64,000 nt of DNA from JAHEKD01 sp965204695 (GCA_965204695.1 OZ242007.1:4340001-4404000); one strand, 5' to 3'. Shown: positions 44,865-54,077, counted from the first letter of the stretch. Program-made: numbers and translations. The notes: a model not told the origin generated them from the sequence alone.

Positions 44865-46364
44865 ATGCATATCTGTACCAAGATACGACGAATGTGTTTA
44901 GTCGACGGCCGCAATGTCAGCGAAGTGGCCCGTGAATTTAATGTATCGCGCACGACCGTATATAAATATTTAAATGAATCCAACGAACCGGTTTACCAGC
45001 GTTCAGTTCCTATCGTCTGTCCGAAGCTGGAGTCATTCAAACCCCAGCTAATCGAATGGCTTGAAGTAGATGCCACCCGTTCAGTACGGGCTCGACGTAC
45101 TGCTGTCCAATTGTATGAGGGCATTCAACTTCAGGGTTATCGAGGGGCGTATGACAGCGTTCAGCGGTTTGTCAAAGCCTGGAAGGACCAGTCCAGTCAG
45201 TCGATCAAACAGGCCTATATACCCTTGATCTTTGCACCGGGTGAAGCGTGTCAGTTTGACTGGTCACACGAGCAGATTATCTTGGGGGGTTGTAACGTCA
45301 AGATTAAGCTGGCTCATTTTAGATTATGCCATTCACGTAAATCGTATCTACGCGCGTATTCCAGAGAAACCCAGGAGATGGTCTTTGATGCACATATCCG
45401 GGCGTTTGAGTTCTTCGATGGATTACCGAAGAAGATGATATACGATAACCCTAAGCCGATCGTGAATAGCATTCTCCAAGGTAAACACCGAGAGTTTAAT
45501 CGGCGTTTTTTAAGCCTGATGAATCATTATCTGATAGAACCGATTGCCTGCACGCCGGCTGCAGGCTGGGAGAAAGGTCAGGTTGAACGCCAAGTCGGTA
45601 TTATGCGTCAGCGATTATTTGTGCCACGGTCAACGTTTGCGGATTTAAATGAATTAAACCAATGGCTGGAACAACGCTGTAAGCAGATGGGTCAACGTCC
45701 ACACCCCACGAATAAATCCATGTTAATTGATGAGGTCTTTGCCGAGGAACAAGCCCACTTGCGTGGTGCCATCGTGGCTTTTGATGGGTATTATGAACGT
45801 TTAGCGCGTGTACATGCGACCTGTGTGGTGCACTATGATCGCAACCAATACTCGGTACCGTGTCAGTATGTCGGTCAGGTAGTCTCTGTACGAGCGTATG
45901 CCACACTCATTAAAGTTGTCGTCAATGACGTGGTGGTCGCCGAACATCAGCGCTCGTTTGCACGAGACCAAATGATCTTTGATCCCTGGCATTATTTGCC
46001 AGTGCTTGAGATTAAACCGGGTGCGTTGCGCAACGGTGCCCCGTTTGTCGATTGGGAATTACCTAAAGCGTTGTTAACGCTTAAAGCCCGCTATCTCAAA
46101 CGTGACGGGGGTGATCGGGAGTTTGTGCAATTATTACTATTGGTTCGTCAGCATGGCCTGGAAACCGTGAGTGTAGCCTGTGAATTAGCATTAGATGCAA
46201 AGACAACCCAACTATCGGTCATTACCAATCTGGTGCATCGATTAATTGAATCTGAGCCGATTCAAGCGATGACGATCACCGATGCCCCGGTACTGAGCGT
46301 TCCACCAGTGGCTAATGTAGGTCGGTATGATCAACTTTGCGCCCAGGAGGTCAATCATGCTTGA
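44865..46364 (+). CDS. istA: IS21-family transposase IstA
   Basis: About 499 residues from ATG 44865 (SD AGGTGAT); the open frame extends further upstream into the host gene only because the insertion happens to be in frame. N-terminal HTH ('NVSEVAREFNVSRTTVYKYL') and DDE core ('QFDWSHEQIILGG', 'MIYDNPKPIV', 'GWEKGQVERQVG'). Length is typical of IstA. Confidence 0.93.
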   Translation: MHICTKIRRMCLVDGRNVSEVAREFNVSRTTVYKYLNESNEPVYQRSVPIVCPKLESFKPQLIEWLEVDATRSVRARRTAVQLYEGIQLQGYRGAYDSVQRFVKAWKDQSSQSIKQAYIPLIFAPGEACQFDWSHEQIILGGCNVKIKLAHFRLCHSRKSYLRAYSRETQEMVFDAHIRAFEFFDGLPKKMIYDNPKPIVNSILQGKHREFNRRFLSLMNHYLIEPIACTPAAGWEKGQVERQVGIMRQRLFVPRSTFADLNELNQWLEQRCKQMGQRPHPTNKSMLIDEVFAEEQAHLRGAIVAFDGYYERLARVHATCVVHYDRNQYSVPCQYVGQVVSVRAYATLIKVVVNDVVVAEHQRSFARDQMIFDPWHYLPVLEIKPGALRNGAPFVDWELPKALLTLKARYLKRDGGDREFVQLLLLVRQHGLETVSVACELALDAKTTQLSVITNLVHRLIESEPIQAMTITDAPVLSVPPVANVGRYDQLCAQEVNHA

Positions 46365-47118
46365 ACTCGTCGATGAACTCAAAGCGCTAAAACTGCACGG
46401 CATGGCTGACTGTTTGCCTGAGCTGATCGATTCACCTCGCACCAAGGTCACTCTGCAATCCGGGTTAATCAAATTGATGGATGCCGAACGCGCTGACCGA
46501 GAGGTCAGACGACTAAACTACCAGATGAAAGTCGCCAAGTTCCCACACCATCGCGATCTACAACAATTTGATTTTACCCAGTCCAAGGTTGAACAATCCC
46601 TCATCAAAGATTTAGCACAAGCCGATTTTATGGATCGAGCTCACAACTTGATCTTTGTCGGTGGCACCGGCACAGGTAAAACACATCTAGCAACCGCCAT
46701 TGGTATTAAAGCCATTCATTCAGGTCGACGAGTACGCTTTTACAACGTGGTCGATCTGGTGAATTTGCTCATCAAAGAACAGCAGGACGATAAACAGGGA
46801 CGACTGGCACGGATTATGCAGCCCTTGGATGCTGTTATCTTCGATGAACTGGGTTATTTGCCGTTTCCGGCTTCTGGTGGTGCATTGTTATTCCACCTAA
46901 TCAGCAAGTTGTATGAGAAAACAACCATCCTGTTCACCACCAATCTAAACTTCAGTGAATGGGTGCGGGTGTTTGGTGATGAGAAAATGACGACCGCTTT
47001 ACTGGATCGAGTCACCCATCACTGCTCAATTATTGAAACGGGTAATGACTCGTACCGATTTAAGCAGTCCAGTTCCAAGCTCAAACTCAAGACCAACATA
47101 AAGAAAAAATCATCGTAG
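46357..47118 (+). CDS. istB: IS21-family helper ATPase IstB
   Basis: A 253-residue DnaC-like AAA+ protein: Walker A 'FVGGTGTGKTHLATAI', Walker B 'AVIFDELGYLPF'. The start ATG at 46357 follows AGGAGGT and overlaps istA by 8 bp; an upstream ATG at 46327 in the same frame lacks this site. Confidence 0.94.
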   Translation: MLELVDELKALKLHGMADCLPELIDSPRTKVTLQSGLIKLMDAERADREVRRLNYQMKVAKFPHHRDLQQFDFTQSKVEQSLIKDLAQADFMDRAHNLIFVGGTGTGKTHLATAIGIKAIHSGRRVRFYNVVDLVNLLIKEQQDDKQGRLARIMQPLDAVIFDELGYLPFPASGGALLFHLISKLYEKTTILFTTNLNFSEWVRVFGDEKMTTALLDRVTHHCSIIETGNDSYRFKQSSSKLKLKTNIKKKSS

Positions 47119-47249
47119 GGAACTCAGGAGAAACAGCCCAACTCAAGTTCCGCTACGCTTCACTTGAGTTGCTAATGACCGAATTATATTGAATTTAACT
47201 GTTCAGTTTTACTCGCTGATAAGTGTCCAGTTTTAAACGCTGATTGACA

Positions 47250-47257
47250 TGTTTTAT
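47250..47257. repeat. 8-bp target duplication TGTTTTAT (right copy)
   Basis: Right copy of the IS21 target duplication; the host reading frame resumes immediately after it with ATTTGGATTGATTGCC. Confidence 0.92.
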
Positions 47258-48688
47258 ATTTGGATTGATTGCCGGGACAGTAATAATTGAGTATCCGTCT
47301 ACATTTCGCAGTAACGATAATAGTGAAACATTTGAGGTAATAAAGTTTGGTAATGTTTTTATTGAACAATCAGAGGGTGAGTATCAAATTCATACTCAAA
47401 AAAGTTTTGAAAGTATGCTCGCTGTTGATCACTCACTTAAAGATGATGGCCAAGGTTTTCCAAAAGAGAATTATGCTGCAGTAGATGAAGGATTTAAAGA
47501 TGTATTAGCGAGTCAAAGTTTGAGTGAACAAAGACTTAAACACTTGATAAATCACACAAGTAACCTGATTTTTTCCAAGCTTGATTTAGCTAATCGAACC
47601 CCTTCAATGCATATTAATCACCAGCCAACTGACAGTTCAACTAAAAATAGCATTAATGTTTTTTTTGACAATACTCATGAAGGTGTATATCCGTTATGGC
47701 TTCCAGTGTTTGAAAACGCCAATGATAAAGCGCTGGATCTTGAAGATAAAATTTTAATGGCTGGGCTGATGTTAGATTATTTAGAGAGCTCGGTGTCTTG
47801 CAGTAGTGACATGAATAAAGCATGGATCATGGTCACAGCTTATCCAGATTCGTCCTGTTATCAGGGCGATTGTGGTGTAACAAATCATCATTTTCAGAAT
47901 ATGGAGATTGCAAATGAACGTGCATCGGTAGTTAGTGAGTTCATTAGTAAGGGAATGTTTGATGAAGAATTCATTGCACAGGCGAAAGCCAAATATGGTT
48001 TCGACAAACATAAAGAACTTATTGAATTAAAAGAAATTACTATGAATAATATAAAAATAACACGTCAGCTTTGGCCAAGCTATTTATGCAATGAGAAGTT
48101 TAATGATATCTATGACCACAATGCATGTTTAGCCCAACACGATTATTTGCTCTATAAGGCTGGGTTTAATGACCGAGATCCTATTTATACTCCCATGTTA
48201 ACCAGTGATGGATATGTGGAAAAAATGGGACAATTTAATCGCAGAGCAGTTGTAACCTTGATGGATGCTCCAAAGTGTTCACGGGAATTGGCTTTATTTG
48301 GGAATTCTCGTTAGATGGAAACTTTTATAGCTGAGAATGCTGAAACCAAATAGATCTGTAACAAGCGAGAGTTACGTCCAAAATGACTTCCAAAGGGAAT
48401 TTATTACTCAAGGCAATCATTTAAAGTTCAACGATGACATGCTCGACCAGGAGATACTGATTGTTGACGTTTGTAAAATAGATCATCTTTATTCTTCAAT
48501 TTACACAACAACAAGTAGCATAAAACGAATCTATCTCATCAATTTCTTAGTAATAACACTGGGGAAGGTCAGAATCATAATATGTTGAAATATTTTTTTT
48601 AAAATTCTTCAGATTAGGCCAAATATTTGGTCCAATTAGACCGTATCCTGGATGGCATCTTGGATCTAATGGATTCATGTCATAAGAA

Positions 48689-50002
48689 GAGACTATAAAT
48701 TAGATTGTGTATTTGCTTATTATTAATTGATTAAGTTAAGGTAAGCAAACAATGAACAAAGATGAACTTGAAGCCTTTGCGCGTGAGGCAGCCAAAGGTA
48801 TTAAAACTCAGAAAGATCTGGCTGAATTTTCAAAGATACTCACCAAAGTGACGGTTGAAGCGGCATTAGGTGCAGAACTGGATGATCATTTGGGTTATGC
48901 CAAACATGATTCCAGCACGACAGGCAATACCCGCAATGGATATACCTCCAAGCGTTTAAAAACTGAAGACGGTGAATTTATCCTGGACACACCGAGAGAT
49001 CGGTCAGGCGAATTTGAACCGCAATTAATCAAGAAACATCAAACTCGCTTCACGTCGATGGACGACAAGATACTGAGTTTGTATGCCAAAGGCATGACGA
49101 CGCGTGAAATTGTCGCCACCTTCAAGGAGATGTACGATGCGGATGTGTCAGCTTCACTGATTTCGAAAGTGACTGATGCGGTGATTGAGCAGGTTGTTGA
49201 TTGGCAATCGCGGCCCTTGGATAGTATTTATCCAATCGTTTACCTGGACTGTATCGTGGTCAAGATTCGCCAGGATCGCAAGGTCATCAACAAATCGATT
49301 TATTTGGCCTTAGGCGTGAATATGGAGGGTCACAAGGAATTATTAGGTTTGTGGCTGGGTGAAAACGAAGGTGCTAAGTTCTGGCTGGGTGTACTGACTG
49401 AGTTACAGAACCGCGGCATCAACGATATTCTGATTGCCTGTGTGGACGGATTGAAGGGATTTGCTGATGCGATCAATACCGTGTATCCCCATACTCAGAT
49501 TCAGCTGTGTATTGTCCATATGGTACGAAACTCGATTAAGTATGTGCCCTGGAAAGATTACAAGCCGGTGACGGCTGATTTAAAACGGATTTATCAGGCC
49601 AGTACCGAGGAGCAAGCTTTGCTTGCACTGGATCAATTCAGTGAGCGTTGGGATGGCAAGTATCCTCAAATCAGTAAATCCTGGCGTACCCATTGGCCGA
49701 ATCTCAATACGTTATTCAATTATCCGGATGATATTCGCAAGGCCATTTACACGACCAACGCCATCGAATCGTTGAACAGTGTGATTCGTAAAGCGATCAA
49801 AAAACGCAAATTATTTCCCACTGATGAATCGGCAAAAAAAGTGGTTTATCTGGCGATTATGGATTCGTCTAAAAAATGGACGATGCCGATCCGTAACTGG
49901 AAATCGGCATTGAATCGTTTTATGATTGAATTTGAAGATCGGTTATCCGATTTTCAATGATCATAAACCCGTGGCAAATACACAGAATTATTTACAGGGT
50001 CA
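48689..50002 (+). mobile_element. IS256-family insertion sequence (about 1.3 kb)
   Basis: Imperfect terminal repeats GAGACTATAAATTAG...TGTGTATTTGC on the left (48689) and, reversed, GACCCTGTAAATAATTCTGT on the right (ending about 50001). A 7-bp ATAAGAA flanks both sides (48682-48688 and 50003-50009), the expected target duplication (8-9 bp is usual, so one end may be off by a base). It carries one transposase gene and splits a 2OG oxygenase gene of opposite orientation. Confidence 0.88.
48752..49960 (+). CDS. IS256-family (Mutator-type) transposase
   Basis: A 402-residue protein. DDE residues are in 'PIVYLDCIVVKIR', 'ILIACVDGLKGF' and 'YTTNAIESLNSVIRKA', with the family C-x2-H in 'LCIVHMVR'. 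N-terminus 'AALGAELDDHLGYAKHD' is standard. SD 'AAGGTAAG' precedes the ATG. Full length, probably functional. Confidence 0.95.
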   Translation: MNKDELEAFAREAAKGIKTQKDLAEFSKILTKVTVEAALGAELDDHLGYAKHDSSTTGNTRNGYTSKRLKTEDGEFILDTPRDRSGEFEPQLIKKHQTRFTSMDDKILSLYAKGMTTREIVATFKEMYDADVSASLISKVTDAVIEQVVDWQSRPLDSIYPIVYLDCIVVKIRQDRKVINKSIYLALGVNMEGHKELLGLWLGENEGAKFWLGVLTELQNRGINDILIACVDGLKGFADAINTVYPHTQIQLCIVHMVRNSIKYVPWKDYKPVTADLKRIYQASTEEQALLALDQFSERWDGKYPQISKSWRTHWPNLNTLFNYPDDIRKAIYTTNAIESLNSVIRKAIKKRKLFPTDESAKKVVYLAIMDSSKKWTMPIRNWKSALNRFMIEFEDRLSDFQ

Positions 50003-50521
50003 ATAAGAAATATCAAAAGAGTTATGGTGGTTAAAAATTTCTTTGTCTTCCTCCTTATATTCTGTATCTTTAAAAGTCACATATCCTCTATAATGCTTGC
50101 TAAGAGAGATATGATATTTCATCTTGAAGCTTTCTTCGCTTTTGTGAAATCTTTTGCTTGATTCATATGCTTTATCAATAACCTCAGACTGAATTGGATG
50201 ATTTACTAAATAAAAACAGCGATAATTAACAATTGCATCGTGAATATTTGTCGCAACTTCTAGTCTTAATACCGACTCACTTTGGTACCAATTGGATATA
50301 TCAATTATTGGAATAGTAAACATCTGAGAATCCATTTTTCTTATAGTTAAGTAATGAAGCAATTTTGATTATATTTTATTTGATTAATGATATCGGTAAT
50401 TTACTTCATTCATGAAAAGGGGGCGGAAGGATTAAAAATAAACAGAGGGGAATAATTGGGAATTTAACAGGATTCTGCAAGTTGGCCTACGAAAATAACC
50501 CAAAAAACTTGGATAAGGCAT

Positions 50522-51190
50522 TTATCGATCAGGTTCACTTACTATCTTATGGATGACGCCAGAGTTTAACAAGTCTTGATGTTCAGGGATCCAGATACCA
50601 GAATTTTTTGTTTTAAAGATTTTGCGAACGAAGTTGATGTCAGATATACGTGATTCAAAATAAGGCAGATCCTTGTTCTGCTCTTCTTTAGCATCCAGAC
50701 GGTGATTTAGAATTTTAGACTTAATATCATACTGATGAAAACCAAGCTTTCCTGTAGCGTTAATGGTTCTAGTTTTTCCTGCTATATAAGCTATTGTGCA
50801 CGCAGAGTAACAATCTCCAGATACATAGGTACTGAGCTCGTTCGAGGTAATAATTCTAGCTAGTCCACGTGCTTGATAAACATTTCCACCATTACTGTTG
50901 AATACTACTGTTATTGATTCTGGATGTTTCTGCAGCATTTTTTCAAAAGCGGATAATACTCCAATCTCCAATATTCCGTTAACCTGTAATTGTTGAAGTT
51001 CTTTGTTATAGCTTAAGGAAAATTGTTTTTCTTGGGTTTGAGTAAGCGCCAAATTATCAATAAGTTTATTTTGAGCATGCGCTATGTTTTGCAAGATACC
51101 TAAAAGAAAACTACAAATAAGTAGTAAGCATAGGTCTAGTAAGAAAGAAATATGATCATTTGATCGATTTAATTTACTATTTATATACAT
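50522..51190 (-). CDS. Exported ClpP/crotonase-fold protein (COG3904-like)
   Basis: A 222-residue protein with an N-terminal hydrophobic segment (FLLDLCLLLICSFLLGILQ, about 16-34) acting as signal or anchor. The body shows the ClpP-like fold: 'ITVVFNSNGGNVYQARGLARII' (oxyanion Gly-Gly), nucleophile region 'YVSGDCYSACTIAYIAGKTR', and 'GKLGFHQY' with the potential catalytic His. The two Cys beside the Ser are conserved in this periplasmic family. Proteolytic activity is not proven for the family. It stands alone between a dead oxygenase gene and greB, divergent from the latter. Confidence 0.72.
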   Translation of the reverse strand: MYINSKLNRSNDHISFLLDLCLLLICSFLLGILQNIAHAQNKLIDNLALTQTQEKQFSLSYNKELQQLQVNGILEIGVLSAFEKMLQKHPESITVVFNSNGGNVYQARGLARIITSNELSTYVSGDCYSACTIAYIAGKTRTINATGKLGFHQYDIKSKILNHRLDAKEEQNKDLPYFESRISDINFVRKIFKTKNSGIWIPEHQDLLNSGVIHKIVSEPDR

Positions 51191-51330
51191 TGTTACTATC
51201 TTTATTATTTTTCTTTATTTCATTTTTATTTATGAAATAACAGTTACTGATTTAAATCTATATTTCTTTGGGTATACTGTCCAGATAAAAGATCGTATGT
51301 GTGAAATTAGACACAAATAAACTATGAAGT

Positions 51331-51858
51331 ATGTCACGATATCGTGCACCTCAGCCTAAATCATCTCCTTATATCACTAATGAAGGGTTTAACGCTCTGA
51401 ACCAGGAACTGAAGTGTTTGTGGAAAAAGCGAACAGAAGTGACGCGAGCATTATCAGCTGCAGCTGCGGAAGGCGATCGTTCTGAAAATGCGGAATATAT
51501 CTATCGTAAAAAACAACTCGGGGAAATTGATCGTAGGATTCGCTATCTACAAAAGCGGATTCCTGATTTGAAAGTAGTGAATGAAATAGCAGATGACTCT
51601 CGCGTATTTTTTGGTGCCAGGGTGAAATTAGAGACAGAGGAAGGTGATTTACTAAGTTATCGAGTAGTGGGTGGGGATGAAATTGATTCGAATGATAGCA
51701 AGGGTTACATCAGTGTTGACTCGCCACTGGCCAAGGCATTGTTAAAGAAGTCTGCTGAAGATGAAGTTGAGGTTGTAATTCAAGGTACAAAAACAAGTTA
51801 TTGGATTGTGGAGATTGATTATATGGAGTTGGAAAAAGATTTTTCTGTTCACGCATAA
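51331..51858 (+). CDS. greB: Transcription elongation factor GreB
   Basis: 175 residues: N-terminal coiled coil with acidic tip ('AAAEGDRSENAEYIYRKKQLGEIDRRIRYL') that enters the RNA polymerase secondary channel, and an FKBP-like C-terminal domain ('VDSPLAKALLKKSAEDEVEV'). 'ITNEGFNALNQELKCLWKKRT' and the YIYRKK tip distinguish GreB from GreA. It rescues backtracked polymerase. A near-palindrome TGTGAAATTAGACACA (51300-51315) lies just before the start and resembles a Crp site with one mismatch, but it is unusually close to the ATG. Confidence 0.93.
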   Translation: MSRYRAPQPKSSPYITNEGFNALNQELKCLWKKRTEVTRALSAAAAEGDRSENAEYIYRKKQLGEIDRRIRYLQKRIPDLKVVNEIADDSRVFFGARVKLETEEGDLLSYRVVGGDEIDSNDSKGYISVDSPLAKALLKKSAEDEVEVVIQGTKTSYWIVEIDYMELEKDFSVHA

Positions 51859-51927
51859 AATTCGTTTACTCATAATGACAAAAGTTTTTGATTCCTGTGC
51901 ACTTTCACCAGAATAACGGAAGGGGAA

Positions 51928-51955
51928 GATCCCTCGGCAATGCTCGGGATGACAG
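51928..51955. repeat. REP-like palindrome
   Basis: AGATCCCTCGGCAATGCTCG then GGATGACAG, a GTCATCCCGAG...-type unit between greB and the convergent toxin gene. Confidence 0.6.
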
Positions 51956-52006
51956 AAACGTAGTCTAATGGTGTTAGCTAGGAAACTTGGCTGACACAAG
52001 AAAAAA

Positions 52007-52375
52007 TTATATTTTACTTCTCAGCCATTCGGCGAGTTCTGCTTCATCGACGATGCCTTGGGCGGCTTTAATAATCATGTTTCCAGCTTCTTCTGATAAG
52101 TAATTAAGTTTAATTCCATTTATCGCCAGACAGATATCCATGGAAGCCATTGCCGTACGTTTATTGGCATCATTAAACGCGTGACCAACCGCAATATAGC
52201 AAGCATAACAAGCGGCTAATTCAAATTCGTCTGTAATGATGCCGTAGGAAACCCGATTATCTATTCGAGCGATGATTGATTCAATTGACTTATTGGCTGC
52301 TTGTCCTTGAAGCTCATTATCTAAAATGACTTTTTCATGTAGATCAGCCACATCCTTGGCTATTAAATATTTCAT
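52007..52375 (-). CDS. Doc-type (Fic-fold) toxin
   Basis: 122 residues, with the Doc/Fic motif HAFNDANKRTA at 65-75 (consensus H-x-F-x-D/N-A/G-N-K-R), the size of Doc. Doc phosphorylates elongation factor Tu and stops translation. It begins 2 bp after the antitoxin gene. The motif is intact, so the toxin is predicted active. Confidence 0.92.
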   Translation of the reverse strand: MKYLIAKDVADLHEKVILDNELQGQAANKSIESIIARIDNRVSYGIITDEFELAACYACYIAVGHAFNDANKRTAMASMDICLAINGIKLNYLSEEAGNMIIKAAQGIVDEAELAEWLRSKI

Positions 52376-52377
52376 CC

Positions 52378-52626
52378 TTACTTATCTTTCAAATAGTCTA
52401 GTACTGGTTTCAAGATTTGCTTACGTTCCTCAAATACCCTCATGACTTCATCATGATCGGCAGGTTCGAAGTTGATTTTATTTACCGCTGAAGCAGGGAC
52501 GAAATAACCTTCGAGTTTATTACGATTGACGATAGCGACGGGTTTGTCACCGGCTTTGTCGATGACCTTTTTGGGGTCGCGCAATTCGGTTAAGGAGGCG
52601 ATTTTGTTGGTGAGTAGGTTTTCCAT
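52378..52626 (-). CDS. Phd/YefM-type antitoxin
   Basis: 82 residues. The N-terminal half 'IASLTELRDPKKVIDKAGDKPVAIVNRNKLEGYFVPASAV' is the DNA-binding Phd/YefM fold; the C-terminal half ('DEVMRVFEERKQILKPVLDYLKD') is the helical toxin-binding tail. It is the first gene of the pair, and the AT-rich 50 bp upstream presumably holds the autoregulated promoter and operator. Confidence 0.85.
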   Translation of the reverse strand: MENLLTNKIASLTELRDPKKVIDKAGDKPVAIVNRNKLEGYFVPASAVNKINFEPADHDEVMRVFEERKQILKPVLDYLKDK

Positions 52627-52832
52627 GAATGTTTACCAAATTTAATGTAATTTTAGCTTAGCCAATACAAAATATCAATTTAAATGTATATTTAACTATG
52701 TATTTAATATCTCAGTATAAATTTATAAACCGAAAAGAGTGAAAGGTATTAATTGATTGAATATTCCGGGCAGCTTTGTCGTACATTTAAAGAAAAACGG
52801 CGAAACGATAGCCAGTACCGGTTTTTTTCAAT

Positions 52833-53012
52833 AAGAAACGTAGGAATTAGAGATGCCGTAGATGAATGAGTGTATATAGATTGAACGTCGCTGGGTGTAT
52901 AAGGCGCGATGTTGATCGGACCAGCCTGAAAGGCTGTTACTATAAGCACCCCGGGTTTAGCCGGATTTTAGTAAAAATATTGAGGTTCTGGCACAAAGCC
53001 GGGGGAATCTAT
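52833..53012 (-). repeat. Structured intergenic repeat R180 (copy 1, inverted)
   Basis: About 180 bp, the reverse complement of 54078-54256 with roughly 80% identity by eye. In the minus-strand sense it runs TAGATTCCCCCGGCTTTGTG ... ATCTCTAATTCCTACG. Two internal hairpins keep pairing in spite of sequence change: CAGCCTTTCAGGCTG here against CAGCCCTTTAGGGCTG in copy 2, and AACATCGC/GCGACGTT here against AACATCACA/TGTGATGTT. It sits 8 bp after the stop of the response regulator gene. The remaining 52627-52832 stretch shows nothing else. Confidence 0.75.
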
Positions 53013-53019
53013 AACTTTT

Positions 53020-53670
53020 TTAAAGTGAATTTAGTTCACTAACCTTGATTACAGCCTGTGTGCGATTCGATACTCCAAGAACTTTGAGAATTGTAGAAAC
53101 ATGCAATTTGACTGTTCCTTCAGAAATTTGACATTTGGCAGCTATATTTTTGTTTGAATAACCTTTAGTAAGTAGTTTCAGAATTTGAAGTTGTCGTTGA
53201 CTTAGCTGATCTAACTCGGTTGGTTTCTTTGCTGGTTGTTTGACAGTAATTTCTTCATTGTTCTCCAAAAATGAGAGCATATCGGATGATATAAAGACAT
53301 TACCATTAAGAATCGTTTTGATACCTATTAGTAGTTGTTGCTTATCAGAAAATTTAGTGATGTAACCTTTACAGCCATTGTCCATGGCTCTGTTTAGATC
53401 ATCTATATTAGTTGAGCCTGTCAGGATCAGAATAGGTATTTTTTTTATTTTTGAGTTTGCAAAAGGAAATGTATACCATACTTTTTCATGGGGATAACTT
53501 ACATCAAGAATCAGTAAGTCTATTTCTTTGTAATACTTAATTAAATTCTTCGCTTGCGCTATTGAGGCAGCTTGATAAACAATAACTTTGGAGTGTAAAT
53601 CTTCAAGAACAATACAAAGAGATTCCCGAAAAAGTGTGTGATCGTCAACCAGCAGAATTCTAAGCATCAT
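53020..53670 (-). CDS. NarL/LuxR-family response regulator
   Basis: 216 residues: receiver domain (ILLVDDHTLFRESL with the acidic pair; phospho-acceptor Asp in 'DLLILDVSYPHE'; Thr in 'ILILTGSTN'; Lys in 'KGYITKFSD') and GerE DNA-binding domain ('LSQRQLQILKLLTKGYSNKN', 'CQISEGTVKLHVSTIL'). No histidine kinase gene is adjacent. It is bracketed by two inverted copies of the R180 repeat and sits upstream of the TIR/AAA gene block on the other strand. Confidence 0.91.
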   Translation of the reverse strand: MMLRILLVDDHTLFRESLCIVLEDLHSKVIVYQAASIAQAKNLIKYYKEIDLLILDVSYPHEKVWYTFPFANSKIKKIPILILTGSTNIDDLNRAMDNGCKGYITKFSDKQQLLIGIKTILNGNVFISSDMLSFLENNEEITVKQPAKKPTELDQLSQRQLQILKLLTKGYSNKNIAAKCQISEGTVKLHVSTILKVLGVSNRTQAVIKVSELNSL

Positions 53671-53830
53671 TTGTTTATTGTTTCCTGATAGCCCAATATA
53701 CTGATAAACAAAGCTGTAGGTAACTTAACTTAAGTCAAGCCTGTTTAGTTATTAAGTTATATTGTAAAACTGAATATATTATGTCTACCTGTCTAGGTAG
53801 GAATCCCCAGGGCCAGATTTTTTACTTATA

Positions 53831-54062
53831 TTGAGCTGAAAATAATGACAATATAATCGGCTATTACTTTAGTTAGTAACAAACTAGACGATTTATATAT
53901 TTAAAAACCAATCATAACAATTCATTATTAAATCCATCATAGGTTGCTAGCCAATTAGAAAAGATAAAGTTTAGTTTTTCAGTGGGTCTACTGTGATCGA
54001 AAAATAATAAAAACCTGTAAACACTCTCTATATTGCCAGAAGCATTAGCTTCTGGCTTTTTT
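53831..54062 (+). ncRNA. Candidate small RNA (about 200 nt) with its own promoter and terminator
   Basis: Promoter-like TTGAGC (53831-53836), 15-bp spacer and TATAAT (53852-53857) predict a start near 53864; a strong terminator ends at 54062. No open frame with a start and SD fills the space. The 1040-bp gap between the response regulator and the first TIR gene (53671-54710) otherwise contains only repeats. Alternatively this is the leader or end of an unannotated short gene. Confidence 0.35.
54035..54062 (+). terminator. Strong Rho-independent terminator
   Basis: Perfect 9-bp stem GCCAGAAGC / GCTTCTGGC with loop ATTA followed by TTTTTT. No protein gene upstream on this strand explains it, as the nearest upstream gene reads the other way. 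Confidence 0.88.
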
Positions 54063-54077
54063 ATGCGACATGCAAAA

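Larger units (their letters stand above)
44750..47249 (+). mobile_element. IS21-family insertion sequence (2500 bp)
   Basis: Ends begin TGTTAAACAGCGTGCAAAAA on the left and, read from the right, TGTCAATCAGCGTTTAAAAC, each with a second inner repeat ATCAGCG.GTAAAACTGAACA, the multiple terminal repeats typical of IS21. It carries istA and istB with an 8-bp gene overlap and is bounded by the TGTTTTAT duplication. A hairpin (CAACTCAAGT/ACTTGAGTTG) follows istB. Confidence 0.95.
44100..48314 (+). pseudogene. Membrane protein gene, N-terminus lost at IS3 and split by IS21
   Basis: The host frame is open from the IS3 edge (44100, GYYHKHFTLNSDFQG) to 44749, and after removing the IS21 and one 8-bp duplication it continues in frame at 47258 to a stop at 48312-48314. 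The rebuilt product, over 560 residues, has two hydrophobic segments in the first part (TLFGGFLLLILFGSLSTGVY and FILVLAIIASTMTFVLIVY), a third across the junction (FSIVFICFIFGLIAGTVII), and a long soluble C-terminus. Near the end, 'NERASVVSEFISKGMF' and 'GQFNRRAVVTLMD' weakly resemble an OmpA-like peptidoglycan-binding domain. I do not recognise the family. No start codon remains. Confidence 0.72.
48547..50335 (-). pseudogene. 2-oxoglutarate/Fe(II) oxygenase (isopenicillin-N-synthase-like), split by IS256
   Basis: The minus-strand N-terminal part (50335 down to 50003) has the DIOX_N pattern 'FTIPIIDISNWY', 'CFYLVNHPIQSEVIDKAYES', 'HYRGYVTFKDTEYKE', 'FNHHNSFDIS'. Removing the IS, the frame continues directly at 48688 as YDMNPLDPRCHPGYGLIGPN, IWPNLKNFKKNISTYYD, which is how this family goes on. 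It then hits a stop at 48547; no HxD...H iron site can be read in any frame of the 230 bp beyond, so the gene was also truncated. Family members oxidise small molecules. Dead gene. The 50363-50521 spacer shows nothing. Confidence 0.82.

Noticed and set aside
44271..46364. One long frame joining the host membrane protein to IstA, as a possible fusion protein
   Set aside because: It is an accident of the insertion frame; IS21 ends and the 8-bp duplication mark the boundary, and istA has its own SD and start at 44865.
48337..48588. Plus-strand open frame of 83 codons
   Set aside because: It lies antisense to the recognisable remnant of the 2OG oxygenase and has no SD or family features.
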